The notes under the pieces were generated by a model that made no database searches, had not been told where the DNA came from, and saw nothing but the letters and a program-made list of their open reading frames with translations. From contig CABFPE010000305.1 of the NCBI GenBank assembly GCA_900660155.1, forward strand, positions 72,641 to 136,640: DNA of 64,000 nucleotides. Direction: 5' to 3'. Of this stretch, positions 36,918 to 46,694 are shown piece after piece. The DNA comes from Hofstenia miamia. Lineage: Eukaryota; Xenacoelomorpha; Acoela; Hofsteniidae. The translations under genes were made by a program, and so were the position numbers. Each line of letters starts with the position of its first letter. Position 1 is the first letter of the stretch.

Positions 36918-39900
36918 GTCGTTTGTACCATACTAATGGTGAAACTTCATTACAAACGACGAATTCTGAGAAAAATGACTGTTACAAACGACGAATCGCC
37001 TTTTTGGGGTTTAAAATTGAGGAAAAAAGCAAAATTTTCGAATTTTTTTAGTTAGTGTATCTCAGTACCCTCTCAACAATATATCCTACTAGATTAATAG
37101 GTCTAAAAATTTAAAATGAAAAAATTAGCTGGTTTTCACAGATATTCGTCGTTTGTAATTTCTCAGCAAAAATGCTTGGATCAGCTTCACACCTAGTTCA
37201 TTAGCTTCCAAATTAAAAACTACATCTATTAAAGTTTTTTCAAGATGTGTAGGATATGGACTACTTTGTTTTTATTTTGAAATTTCCTTTACAATCCACT
37301 ATACCGTCTTGATTCTATATTTTGGGAAACAATCGTTAATATCTCAGTGAATAATGCTTGGATCGACTTCAAACCTAGTTAATTAGCTTCCAAATTAAAA
37401 ACTACATCTACTAAATTTCTTTAAAGATTTATAGGATATGGTATAATACCTTTGATTACTATGTACTTAATATTATATGGTTATTGAAGTTCAAGACTTT
37501 CAAGTTTGCTGTAAGCAAGAAATTATGAATATGCACTAGTGTAATGCATATGATTAAGAAACTGTTAAAATTGCAACATCATTAGTATAAAAAATTTTTT
37601 GGTTACAAACGACGAATATTGTTACAAACGGCGTATATATATGAAAATGATTATAAATGAATATAAATTCTGCATAAATTACAAACGTCGAATATATATA
37701 TATATATATATATATATAAGCAAAGAATTACACTGTAGGCGTGACTCCAGGGTCGTCTGAAACATGTACACAATCACCTGGAAATTCTTGAAAACACTTT
37801 TGACAATAAAAATATTTTTCACACATTAATCCAGCTTTTTGATGACTAAAATATTACATAAATGATAATACACTTCTTTTGAAAATTACTGATTGACATA
37901 TTGATAGTATTTGGAGTCACGTGCAATGGGACATATTGTTTTAGCATAACAATATATAGGTTGTGGTTGAAAAGCATATTTGCGACCGCAACAATAACCC
38001 AAAGTCTTCATCACCGGATCAATAACCCCTTCAAATACATCACAGAGCTAAATAGAAATAAATATAAATTTACAGACAATGAAATACCTTTGTAGCTGAT
38101 TTGTAAACTTTTGTTGTTTTCCGATTATATTTCCAAGCATTTTCGAACATGAGCATAACATGATCAATATATTCTAATGGATTTTTATAAACACCACTTT
38201 CCAAATTTTTCTTTATAGTAGATAAATCCATTGGTGTCTTTATAATATCGTAATAATCCTAAAAACAACTTAGTCTATGTACACAAACAGAATGTATTAT
38301 CCCTAAAATCGATGTTATTCAAAATTCAATTTTAAATTGAAACTTATTAAGTACTCTAAATATGTTTAACCCATCCATACAAATTTGGATCAAATTTTTT
38401 ATTTATAAATAATGTGTTATAAATTAATATTTCTAGTAATCATTTATTAACTATGGTAAGGTATAGAGAATTGCAGTAACTATGGGGACTTGCTTTAGTA
38501 ATATTTATTATAAGGAATTATACACCAATGACGTTGTGAAAATTGTACATCGGTCGATAGTTAGTTGTTATTTATCGGCCAGCTCACGCAGTTTTCGTGG
38601 TTAATAGTGACTAGTTGTTTGTATGTTTGTACATATTGTTAATAAGCATTGTATATAAACAACACCAAAGCATCTGTAAATAGAGATGTTGTCTGGTTGC
38701 TTAGTTAGAATCACTGTTGCTCTAGTCAATGTTCACCTAAGCGACCTTCTGCTTTGACATTAAGTCCTCTGGCATAGTTCTCTTAGATTCAACCCAGTGA
38801 TTATATATATATACTAATACCTCCCTCTCCGTAGTATGGTTTTTGCAAAAAAGTGCTACATAGAGGGCGGCGAGGAAAATCTTCCATACTACATAGAGGG
38901 AGTTTGGGATTTTGGCCGAAAATTAACTTTTTGCATGAAGGTAGTGACTACCAAAAGACTATGTCCTACAAAAATTAAGGAATTTATGTGGGAAATTCAG
39001 CTTATATGGTTATGTGGAAAAAATACTTAGAGGGAGGTATTAGTATATATTTATAACGGTCAGATGACAACAATAACCACTGGTTTGCTGACGAACAACT
39101 ACGATGCGCTTTTTGCAAGAAAAATTCTACTAGGAAGTGTGAAAAACCAAATATTTCTCTGCATGATTTTTATTTTAAGAAAACCCATACTAATTATAGT
39201 TTTGGGTGTTTTTGCCTATATAGTCTAAAAATGATTAACAGCAAAAAAACATTTTTACATTTAACCATATACTTTGTTTTGAAACTGGATTGTAGTGTAT
39301 CGATGTTTTTCAAAAAAAAATATATTTTATGTCTCAGTTAATTTACTACAATATATCCAAAAATAATTTTGGCCAAAAACGGGTTAAAAGGGTAACTGTC
39401 TTAGTGAAAGGAAAATAGTGTAATAATATAACAAATCACAGTGGAAACTGCGAAGAAAACCTTTATAAAGAATTTCGGGCCACGTGGTTGAATCGCATAT
39501 AAAAAGTACATTCCAATATAAACTGACCATATAACATTGTTTGAAGGGTTTAAGTGAAGTGAATTTGAATGTAGAAATCGTATACTTTGCGTTTCAATCA
39601 ATATTTTTTATTTTTAATGTAAAGGAGTTTAAATGCGAAAGAAAACTTTACTTTGAAATAATGCTCAAATTATGATGTAGATATTTAAATAAAATAATCG
39701 ACTGTGCAAAAATTCCTGTCAGTAATAGAACCACAAAACTCGTTATACGCTTCGACGAATAACTCGGAAAGCAAACTGCGATAAAGTACATCTTTATAAA
39801 CCTGCAGTCTAAGTACATTTGCATAATAAAATTTGTTTTAAATGTATGCAAAACTTTATCATAAATCAGATTTCAAAAAGTGTATGAATGTAAGAAATAT

Positions 39901-42641
39901 TGACAATGTTGGCATTTAAAAACTTCAAACTAAAATATTGTAATTTTGTTATAATTGAATAAAGTTTGCATTCATTTTGAAGTTCATATATTTAATCTTA
40001 ATGTAACTTTATTTTGAAGACGTGTTTCACTAAATTTTGATTACTTAAGCAACCATGTGGGTTCAGACAGCCATTTCCTGAAAAAAATGTTTGTACACCA
40101 ATCTTAGCTGACGTAGTTTTCAAAAAAGTATACTAACTGGAATTGCCAACTGAACTGGATCTACAGGTTCCCTGAATAAAAGTGAATCTGGATCTTGCTC
40201 ATAAAGTTTCTGCAATGTCGGCCACAAAGCTTGCTTTAGCTCCTCAGGATCGTGAACTTTCATGTTACGAGGCATATTCGTGTCAGCAGTAGGTGACTTT
40301 GCTGTTGTAGATGGAGATTTACTAGTAACTTTTGATGGGGCTTCAGGTGAATTTTTGCAATTTGAAGCGTCAATTGGTGATGGCTTATCGACAGATTTAA
40401 TTTCCTGCAATGAAATATTGAAAGTAAGTATTAAAACCGTTCGTTTACCTTTTCCATTGGAGAAGCCTTAGACACATCTTCATTGGTTAAAAACGTGTTT
40501 GTAGCAGTTTGAATACTTGCAATCTCAGATTTTACTGGAACCGTCTCTGTAATTGGCAATTGCGGTGTCCGGGTAGACACAGGAGAATTCTTTGGACATT
40601 GCATGGAATCAACAAATTGTACAGAAGATGAACTGGAAACGTCTACGTTCGATTGAGCTGTATACTGTGGAACTCTTGTAATTGCTATGTTCTAAAAAAC
40701 AAAAACTTAAAAATCCTATATCACAAAAATGTGTCCACATTGAATGCGAAATCTACATATATTATTATTTAACTAGAAAAATATTTCTAAGTGTTAGAAT
40801 TGATAATTAAAATTGAAGTTGAATCTATATACAAAACGCAGTAAGGTAAGCAATCGAAATCGACTTCGCGCTAAAAAATTAACAGAAATGGTTTTATTAA
40901 TTTAAATATAAATTAATTGCTGCAAATAAAATTGAAAATTAGTAAGTTAATTTCAAACCAGCAGCTAAATAACCTGTAATTTAAATTGCGGTTGAACTTC
41001 TGTTGAAGTCGTCGACGACATGGTTTTTACAATTGTAGAAGCATTACTACAATGACTAACTGCATCATCTAAAAATATTTTGTTTTACCAATCAATAGAA
41101 ACATTTGGCCTATAAAAACGCTAACCTTTAACTTTTGGTTTTAAAGGTATAATAGGCCTTTTCTTTTTGTCCTTAATCTCAAGTTGAAGGTTGTATATCT
41201 TCTCCGCCAAAAGTTGATAGTACTCCTCCTAAACCACAGATAAGGTTTTGTAAAAGAGGAGCAATCAATACCCTACAAGAAGCACTGTCAAAAATATCCA
41301 CTTCGACTTTTCGTGCATAGGAAACATATTGCTTTAATAGCGATTCGTTTTCATTTGATGAGTTAACTACAGTTTGTACTAATCTACAAACCAACATAGC
41401 GCGCACAGTTGCGCCCGATTGGATATGCCAGGGAAGATCTTTTGTTGCTGGAAGTACACCAACTTCATTAATATAGGCACCAAGGTCAAAAGGACATCCA
41501 TTTTTTGGAGTGGAAGTTGGTCTGAAAAAGAGGTTATACGCATAATAACAAATTTGCTTACTTAACAACACCATTTACTAGACTACCATTTATAGATTGT
41601 GTAGTATTAGAAGTAGTTGAATCTAAATAAGAGTATAAATTGAGTAAGACAAAATTGAGTATTACTAGGTTTGGCTTGTCTGATGGGTTGACAAATATTG
41701 CAATCTGTTCTAGTGCAGGTATTATAATGATGTAGGATTCGTTGTGAAGAAGAACAATGTTGAAAATTGCAATCTTTCGCATTGCATGCATCAATGTGTT
41801 TTACCACATTTTTCATTTTTAAGCACAATATCATAGAACAGTCATTCTAAATAAATTTAATAATTATAAATAACAAATTAAGATCCTGTACATCACGACA
41901 AGCCTTTGCGTGCACTAGATACACTAACTGATTTTGAACTCGCTTTAACTGCAGGGATGGATCATTTGTAACATTTTGAGAAGCCTAATTAGAAATTAAA
42001 ATACGTTCGTAAATAATTATAAGTACCGGAACTGGCTTTGGAGGCATTGTTTGACTTTCTGTTAAATTATATTGTACAGAATACTGTGAATTAGATGTTA
42101 ATGCTTGGTTAAAAGATGGCAACTAAACAATGATTTTAAAATGTCGAGAAAACAAAAAATACTTTTCCATTTGTATTTGAATGCATATAAGGCTGTACAG
42201 TGCGAGAAGAATTTAAATATTGTGCAGGATGAGCGTAATTAGAGTATACGCCACTATGTGTATTACTTGTCGAATCCATTGTCAACGAATGAGCAGTAGA
42301 AGTTACTGAAGATGCATGAAAAGTATCATTTGAAACAGGTGGATGAGACGCCATGTTTGTATAGGCTAGCTCTGAATTATTTTGAAATACAAACGGTTCG
42401 GAATGTGCAACGGGAGTTGAAGCTCTCAAAGAATTTATTGAATCATAGTTACCATTACCTGGTGTCATTACAGGGGTAAAAAGATCCAATGTTTCACCTG
42501 GATTGCTGTTTGATTCTAAAATTGCGAAATTCAAAAATACACTACTAGCGATAAGCAATTACCTGTAGTATTGCCTTCGTTGAAAAAAATTTTAGATTTC
42601 TTAATTGGAGGGCTTTCCAAAAACAATTGTTGCACCTCCAT
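24214..42641 (-). CDS. CBP/p300: CBP/p300 lysine acetyltransferase, 24 coding exons
   Basis: This is a transcriptional coactivator and histone/lysine acetyltransferase acting in the nucleus. Exons, all with GT-AG introns and consistent phase: 42641-42563, 42515-42163, 42122-42027, 41984-41892, 41846-41666, 41622-41562, 41521-41272, 41228-41126, 41068-40974, 40691-40449, 40404-40138, 38258-38088, 38047-37890, 37845-37732, 34451-34320, 34276-34209, 34142-33977 (or 33995), 32428-32288, 32248-31969, 29436-29110, 27527-27283, 27044-26522, 26431-26197, 24926-24214. The sum is 5,094 nt, about 1,697 codons; human CBP and p300 are about 2,400 residues. Domain order (approximate residues): TAZ1 187-266, KIX 316-395, bromodomain 570-685, RING 700-755, PHD 765-815, HAT 822-1160, ZZ 1190-1235, TAZ2 1250-1345, NCBD-like 1490-1515, then a Q-rich tail. 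No internal stop. The 5' start is inferred from an NLS-like N-terminus. Confidence 0.96.
26522..27527 (-). CDS. CBP/p300: CBP/p300 exons 21-22: HAT end, ZZ and TAZ2 fingers
   Basis: Exon 21 gives [20 protein letters not shown] and [20 protein letters not shown], then the first ZZ cysteines (CSNCKAQC). Exon 22 completes ZZ ([22 protein letters not shown]) and encodes TAZ2: [55 protein letters not shown]. All zinc ligands expected for the three TAZ2 sites are visible. It ends in VRRRMAAMQ, as in human, followed by Ser/Pro-rich sequence. Confidence 0.95.
27760..28490 (+). mobile_element. mariner-like transposase remnant in CBP/p300 intron 20
   Basis: Plus-strand frames read [19 protein letters not shown] (helix-turn-helix), [35 protein letters not shown] (second catalytic Asp) and [19 protein letters not shown]. 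In mariners the last motif is usually CDFFLFP, so the third acidic position is Glu here. Frames shift and stop repeatedly, and I could not place the ends. It lies in the opposite orientation to the host gene. Confidence 0.72.
29110..32428 (-). CDS. CBP/p300: CBP/p300 exons 18-20: HAT catalytic core and lysine-rich loop
   Basis: Exon 18 reads [20 protein letters not shown]. Exon 19 reads [20 protein letters not shown], then [29 protein letters not shown] and [17 protein letters not shown]. This keeps the Trp of HIWAC and the Tyr of EWY that act in acetyl transfer by human p300, and the acetyl-CoA-binding LDS. Exon 20 has [20 protein letters not shown], then a Ser/Lys-rich stretch ([19 protein letters not shown]) at the place of the autoinhibitory loop that is autoacetylated in p300, then [16 protein letters not shown]. 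Confidence 0.96.
30143..30507. mobile_element. MITE-like element with perfect 19-bp TIRs in CBP/p300 intron 19
   Basis: CCAGTTTATTACAGCCCGT at 30143-30161 is repeated, inverted and without mismatch, at 30489-30507. The 365-bp unit is less AT-rich than the intron around it. No coding frame with family resemblance. A target duplication was not clear. Confidence 0.72.
32749..32889. mobile_element. short inverted-repeat element in CBP/p300 intron 17
   Basis: GGCTACGGTTAGACTACGTG at the left and, inverted at the right, GGCCACGGTTAGACTATGTG form about 24-bp TIRs around a 140-bp unit, with CTAA on both sides. The ends resemble hAT-like MITEs, but the family is uncertain. Nearby at about 32530 and 32945, GTATAAGACGCAC occurs twice and may mark a second old element. 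Confidence 0.6.
33977..37845 (-). CDS. CBP/p300: CBP/p300 exons 14-17: RING, PHD and start of HAT
   Basis: Exon 14 carries [19 protein letters not shown] of the RING. Exon 15 has [18 protein letters not shown] and exon 16 [20 protein letters not shown] of the PHD finger. Exon 17 begins the catalytic domain: [18 protein letters not shown] and [14 protein letters not shown]. Two in-frame donors are possible at the end of exon 17, after 33995 or after 33977. The second adds six codons (YFSEI plus one) and aligns better with the human R-F-V-x-x-G segment. The exon 14 donor at 37732 is set by phase. Confidence 0.9.
36110..36215. repeat. (TA)n followed by three GCGCCCGC motif copies
   Basis: A short (AT)n run is followed by GGGCGCT (36139) and then two direct copies of ACTTAGCGCCCGC (about 36165 and 36197). 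The high-G+C motif stands out in AT-rich intron 14 of CBP/p300. It is probably an end of a decayed transposon. Confidence 0.5.
36800..36913. repeat. (TA)n microsatellite with TACATA variants
   Basis: About 115 bp of alternating TA, interrupted by CATATA units, in intron 14 of CBP/p300. The long Tyr/Ile open frames here on both strands are artefacts of the repeat. Confidence 0.95.
36914..37694. mobile_element. 780-bp repeat block with seven TTACAAACGACGAAT motifs, bounded by (TA)n
   Basis: The 15-mer TTACAAACGACGAAT or close variants occurs at about 36914 (inverted), 36951, 36982, 37144 (inverted), 37603, 37620 and 37679. The first and last copies face each other as terminal inverted repeats, and both outer sides are (TA)n. 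Two about 90-bp direct repeats (near 37171-37260 and 37353-37441) lie inside. No coding capacity. I read it as a non-autonomous DNA element or foldback inserted at TA, in intron 14 of CBP/p300. Confidence 0.65.
37890..40404 (-). CDS. CBP/p300: CBP/p300 exons 11-13: bromodomain
   Basis: Exon 11 ends with [20 protein letters not shown] and [12 protein letters not shown]. Exon 12 gives [19 protein letters not shown] and [20 protein letters not shown]; the Asn of YNRK is the acetyl-lysine-binding residue of the family. Exon 13 gives [20 protein letters not shown] and leads into the RING. A 1.9-kb intron with a MITE splits exons 11 and 12. Confidence 0.94.
38808..39049. mobile_element. MITE with perfect TIRs (ACTAATACCTCCCTCT) in CBP/p300 intron 11
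   Basis: ACTAATACCTCCCTCT at the left is repeated inverted at the right as AGAGGGAGGTATTAGT, with TATA-rich sites outside. Perfect TIRs of about 20 bp on a 240-bp element suggest recent mobility. A second internal inverted pair (CCGTAGTATGG / CCATACTACATAGAGGG) is present. The 64-residue open frame inside is a by-product. Confidence 0.8.
40449..41622 (-). CDS. CBP/p300: CBP/p300 exons 6-10: KIX domain and linker
   Basis: Exon 7 reads [20 protein letters not shown], then [17 protein letters not shown]. Exon 8 continues [20 protein letters not shown]. Together they make the three-helix KIX fold that binds CREB and other activation domains. The KVE...D...SAS and YYxLLAEKIY signatures are kept, while the first helix is quite diverged from human. 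Exons 9 and 10 are low-complexity Ser/Thr/Pro/Gln linker without recognised motifs. Confidence 0.9.
41666..42641 (-). CDS. CBP/p300: CBP/p300 exons 1-5: N-terminus and TAZ1 zinc finger
   Basis: Exon 1 encodes [20 protein letters not shown]; the PPIKKSK stretch lines up with the PPSAKRPKL nuclear-signal start of human p300. Exons 2 and 3 are Ser/Thr/Asn-rich linker. Exon 4 gives [19 protein letters not shown] and exon 5 completes TAZ1, with [11 protein letters not shown] and [16 protein letters not shown]: the His/Cys ligands of the fold are in place. The donor of exon 4 (after CGTGAT) is weak by sequence but is required by phase and alignment. Confidence 0.9.
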
Positions 42642-44035
42642 GATAATTACTGACTATAAATTACACCGTGATTGGAATTAAAAATCTATTGACGCATTGC
42701 AAAAGAATACTATCATGATAATATATAACAAATTTTAGAAAGGACAGTTAGAATTAATATGAACATGACATTTGTTTACTCCATTACTGTAGTAAGAAAC
42801 TATTGGTTAATAAACGTATAAAATATATTTAACGATTATTGCTAAAATCAAGATGAGACACGTATGATTTTGTAAAATGCATAAATTGTTGACAAATAAT
42901 CGGCTTAGCAATTCGAAAAATTAAATCCATTAAGAAAATTATTTATAATTTAAGCTCAATTGATAAATATTTAAAATATTTTATTAGCTATGTCCTCCGA
43001 TGTTGTAAATCTTAAATTATGTTTGTTCATTAAACATATGTTTATATAATGTTATGCATAATTTTTGGCACTTTAAACATGTTTCAGTTTCAATATTGTA
43101 TTGTATTTCTCTAAAGGAAACTTCAAATTTAAAAATATATTTTGAAATTCCATCATAATAGATTTACAAATTCCTCATCATTTTATTCATAATATAAATA
43201 TTGTACATCTAGAAAATATAATGCACCAAAAAAATCATAATATAATTTAAGAAAATAACATTAATAAATAAAGGCATTATAAACAAAGAACTCAGTACTA
43301 CTATACTTATAGCATTTTTGTGATGGTGTTTTAACTTTCATATTTGCAATTAAAATAAGTTATTCATATAATGTTTTTTAATATGAACATTAATTTAGAG
43401 GCATAGAATTTTCACTTATGAATGCTATGTTGATTTCAAATGCTTTGACTGACACCTGTGGTACTTAAGCATTAAGGTGACCCAATAATTTTTTTTAAAT
43501 TATATCTAATTGCACAGATGTGATTTAAATTCAAACATTTTATTAACATATATTTTTGTCAAAGGAAATTTTTTTATATTAGTACTAAATTTAGGACTCT
43601 GTGGCTGCATTGAGCACAATGATTCATATTTAGAAAAATTTTTATAAAAATTTTATATTTCTTACCAATTTATCTAAATAAATATTCAGCATAATTTTGT
43701 AGTCAATAACATTAGTAAATATTAAAATTGCTAGATTTTGGCTTATTTCAGCATTCAAGTATCAACTATTTGAAATATGTTTGCATAATAATCTTAGGCT
43801 TCCTATAATTCATATACTCTTTTATATATGTATATAAGGGAAAATTGATACAGAGTATTTCACTAATGTCTTTAAAAACAGCAATTAAAAATGGTTTTAC
43901 TGAATTGTTTATTGAAATAAGTTGTGTCAATACATTTGAACAAAAAAACTTTACAGACAATGACTATTTCCAAAAAAATTTAAATGTATTATTTTTATAT
44001 AATTCATTAAAAACAATAGCATTCAACTGTTGTAT
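42642..44035. promoter_or_regulatory. upstream flank of CBP/p300, AT-rich, no defined element
   Basis: This is the expected location of the 5' untranslated region and promoter of the minus-strand CBP/p300 gene. I see no confident TATA/Inr arrangement and no CpG island. The open frames at 43766-44084 lack family features. Confidence 0.4.
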
Positions 44036-44930
44036 AGTTTCCTTAACAGATAGGAAATGTTTATTCCTGTTATGTAAACATTAAAAATAGTGTTCCACAA
44101 GGAACAGTTCTAGGTAATCTCTTGTTTACTATATATAAAAATAATATTTGTAAGATTGGTAATTGTGAGATACATCAATATGCAGATGACACATGTATTA
44201 AAATTAACAAAGCACAAAAGCCATATATTGCTGCAAGTACATTAACAAATAATCTAAAACATATTAGAAAATATTTTCATCAAAATACTTTAATGCTAAA
44301 TATTAACAAAACTCAATTTACAATATTTTCTCCAAAGCAAATTTGAAGTATTGCATCAAAGTTTACACTGAAAATAGAAGATTATGCCATCCAACAAATT
44401 GAAACAGTGAAATACTTAGGTGTAGAATTAAATCAAAAACTGAATTTCAAGGAATTCATTTCAAAGAAAATTCAACTGATGAACAATGCATTAAATTGTC
44501 TTTTTGAGATTAAGTGATTTACAAAAAATCCACAATTTATAAATGCATTTGTAACCAGCCAATTCATATATTAATGTCAACTTTTAAATAGCTTAAGTAC
44601 TTTCAATAGTGATAAAATTAATGTAACCTTCAAATGAGGAATCAGAGTCCTATTTAACACTAACAAACAAAATGCAGTAAATATTTGCAAAAATATAAAT
44701 TAAATTTACCAGCTTACAAATTCTTTACAAACACTTCCAAATTTTTTAAAATTATTAAAGGTTGATCTTAACTTCAACTAGAGAACATTAAACTGCAAAT
44801 CACTAATTTTATGCAAATCAAAAATCTGGCAAAATTTGTTTATATTTAATACTATAAAAGATTGAAGCACTCTTGATATTGAGATAAGGTTAATCAAGAA
44901 TATTCAAGTGTGCAAGTGGAAATTGAAATA
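44036..44930 (+). mobile_element. APE-type LINE, RT 3' half with intact YADD box
   Basis: The frame reads SVPQGTVLGNLLFTIYKNN and then HQYADDTCIKINKAQ (44122-44346). LMLNINKTQFTIFSPKQ follows, and after a stop IETVKYLGVELNQKLNFKEF. It is the same subfamily as the minus-strand copy at 11.3-12.5 kb. It ends near the left LTR of the fossil element at 44955. Confidence 0.75.
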
Positions 44931-45254
44931 TAATCTCTTGTGTCATCAAAATATTGTAGAGTCTCTCAGGGCCTTTCTTTTATCATTTTGATTAATTATT
45001 GTATTTTTGAGCTTAATCTTGCTCTGATTGGATGTCACTTTGATGTAATCAATTTAGATCATTAAGTTTCTAATGTATTATTTTCAATATTAGATTTGTT
45101 TGTCCCCTCAAAATTGTGTAAATGTGTTATTGTTCTTTAATTTTGTGAGGGAACTTGTGATCAAGAAAAAGTGTAAACAAGACAGGTAATAATTCAATAA
45201 TGTAGTAAGGATGCAGAATAAACTTTGTCTCACTCAACTGTGTTTGTTTTTTCT

Positions 45255-45671
45255 TTAACCCCTAAAGGACAAATATGTCCCCTTTCAAAATATAGCTCTA
45301 TTTAGAAAAAAAACAATTCAAATGTCGCAAATGACGACGTGGTATTATATGTCTAGTTATACTGTACAAATTTCATGTGCGTATGCTTCATTTAAACTTT
45401 ATACTAATAAACAAATATATAAAAATTAACGTATATTTCATAAATATAACGCATTTTATGATAAAAAATCATAAAAAAATCAATAATACCTCATTGGAAC
45501 AAGGTCTCATCCTTAAAGGGTTAAACGAAGCATACGCGCATGAAATTTGTCCAGTATAACTAGACATATAATACCACGTCGTCATTTGTGACATTTGAAT
45601 TGTTTTTTTTTCTAAATAGAGCTATATTTTGAAAGGGGACATATTTGTTGGCATTGTCCTTTAAGGGTTAA
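45255..45671. mobile_element. TTAA-flanked foldback MITE (piggyBac-like)
   Basis: TTAA is on both sides, with ends TTAACCCCTAAAGGACAA and, inverted, TTAACCCTTAAAGGACAA. The arms of about 140 bp are near-perfect inverted copies. A further internal end CCTTAAAGGGTTAA at about 45511-45525 suggests one 270-bp element plus part of a second in opposite orientation. The right LTR of the host element shows the uninterrupted site near 58567. Confidence 0.78.
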
Positions 45672-45889
45672 TATTGCTAACCCCTTTTAGGCATTATGTT
45701 ATATCTGGTTATAATAACTGCTTAAATCTTTGCCAACAATTTAGGAGTTACTCCTCCAAGTTTAGGGTGACAACTCACCTTATTCTGGCAGGCAGCCCAA
45801 ATTGTTGATGAAATTAAGTTATGGATATGTTTACATGTAGGGAATTACAACTTTTAATAAATCATTGCAATTTGAACATGCACACTATA

Positions 45890-46694
45890 CCCAGATAAGA
45901 ATTTTGGTTGTCTTTATGTTGTTTATGGTTGTTTCATACTTTTGGTTGTTGCAGCAACCATTAACATCATAATAACAACCATTAATACTAATTTGAGCAA
46001 ATAAAAATGTGATAATTTAAGATTCAAGCAGATGCTTGCAAATAGAACTCACTTCATCATTTTGATTACTAGATCATTTTTATATAAAGAACGGAATTGC
46101 AAAAAGCTTTTTTGAAATATTAAATTTGTGAAAAATTATAATACAATTGGTAAGCAAATTTTCAAAATAATTTATTCATGAATATTTGGACACCTTCAAA
46201 TTATCTGTCAGATAAAAAAGTTACATTTGAGCAGAAGAGATTCTTTACACTTTAAAAAGTATTATTTCAAAATTATACTTAACTTTAAAAGTTTAAATTT
46301 TTGTTAAATTTGGCAGATTTTTATGCTTATTGTTATCATTTAAAATCAAGACATTCATTCAAAATTTCAGCAAATGTTGTATTTAATGTATTTATTGTAT
46401 TACTGTTCTGTGCTTTGTTGAGCTTGTGTTTGTTTAAACAGCAATGTATGAACTGATTATCAATATAAATTTGATGTATTGCATATAAAAGTAATGCTAG
46501 AAAAATCATAGGCAACATAAAATAATGTTGTTATGACCTAAAATAGTGCTTTTTTATTCAGAAAAAACAACCAAAAAGCAACCTAATGTGACATTGTTGG
46601 AACAACATTGTTTAGACTAGTCAAAAGGGTACCATTTCAATGTTAAAACAACCATAAAAAACAACATTGTTTAGACCAAAATTTGTTATTTGGG
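45890..46694. mobile_element. 0.8-kb inverted-repeat element, copy 1 (CCCAGATAA ends)
   Basis: Ends CCCAGATAAGAATTTTGG and, inverted, CCCAAATAACAAATTTTGG, with TA on each side. It is rich in ACAACATTGTT-type motifs and has no coding frame of note. A second copy in the opposite orientation lies at 50694-51512. Confidence 0.75.

Noticed and set aside
36746-37055. Open frames rich in Tyr and Ile on both strands
   Set aside because: Produced by the (TA)n microsatellite.
36914-37694. CRISPR-like array suggested by repeated 15-mers
   Set aside because: Irregular spacing, mixed orientation and a eukaryotic intron context; fits a transposon-like repeat instead.
38836-39030. 64-codon frame
   Set aside because: Contained within a 240-bp MITE; chance frame.
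43766-44084. Short open frames upstream of CBP/p300
   Set aside because: Overlapping antisense frames in AT-rich sequence without protein features or splice context.
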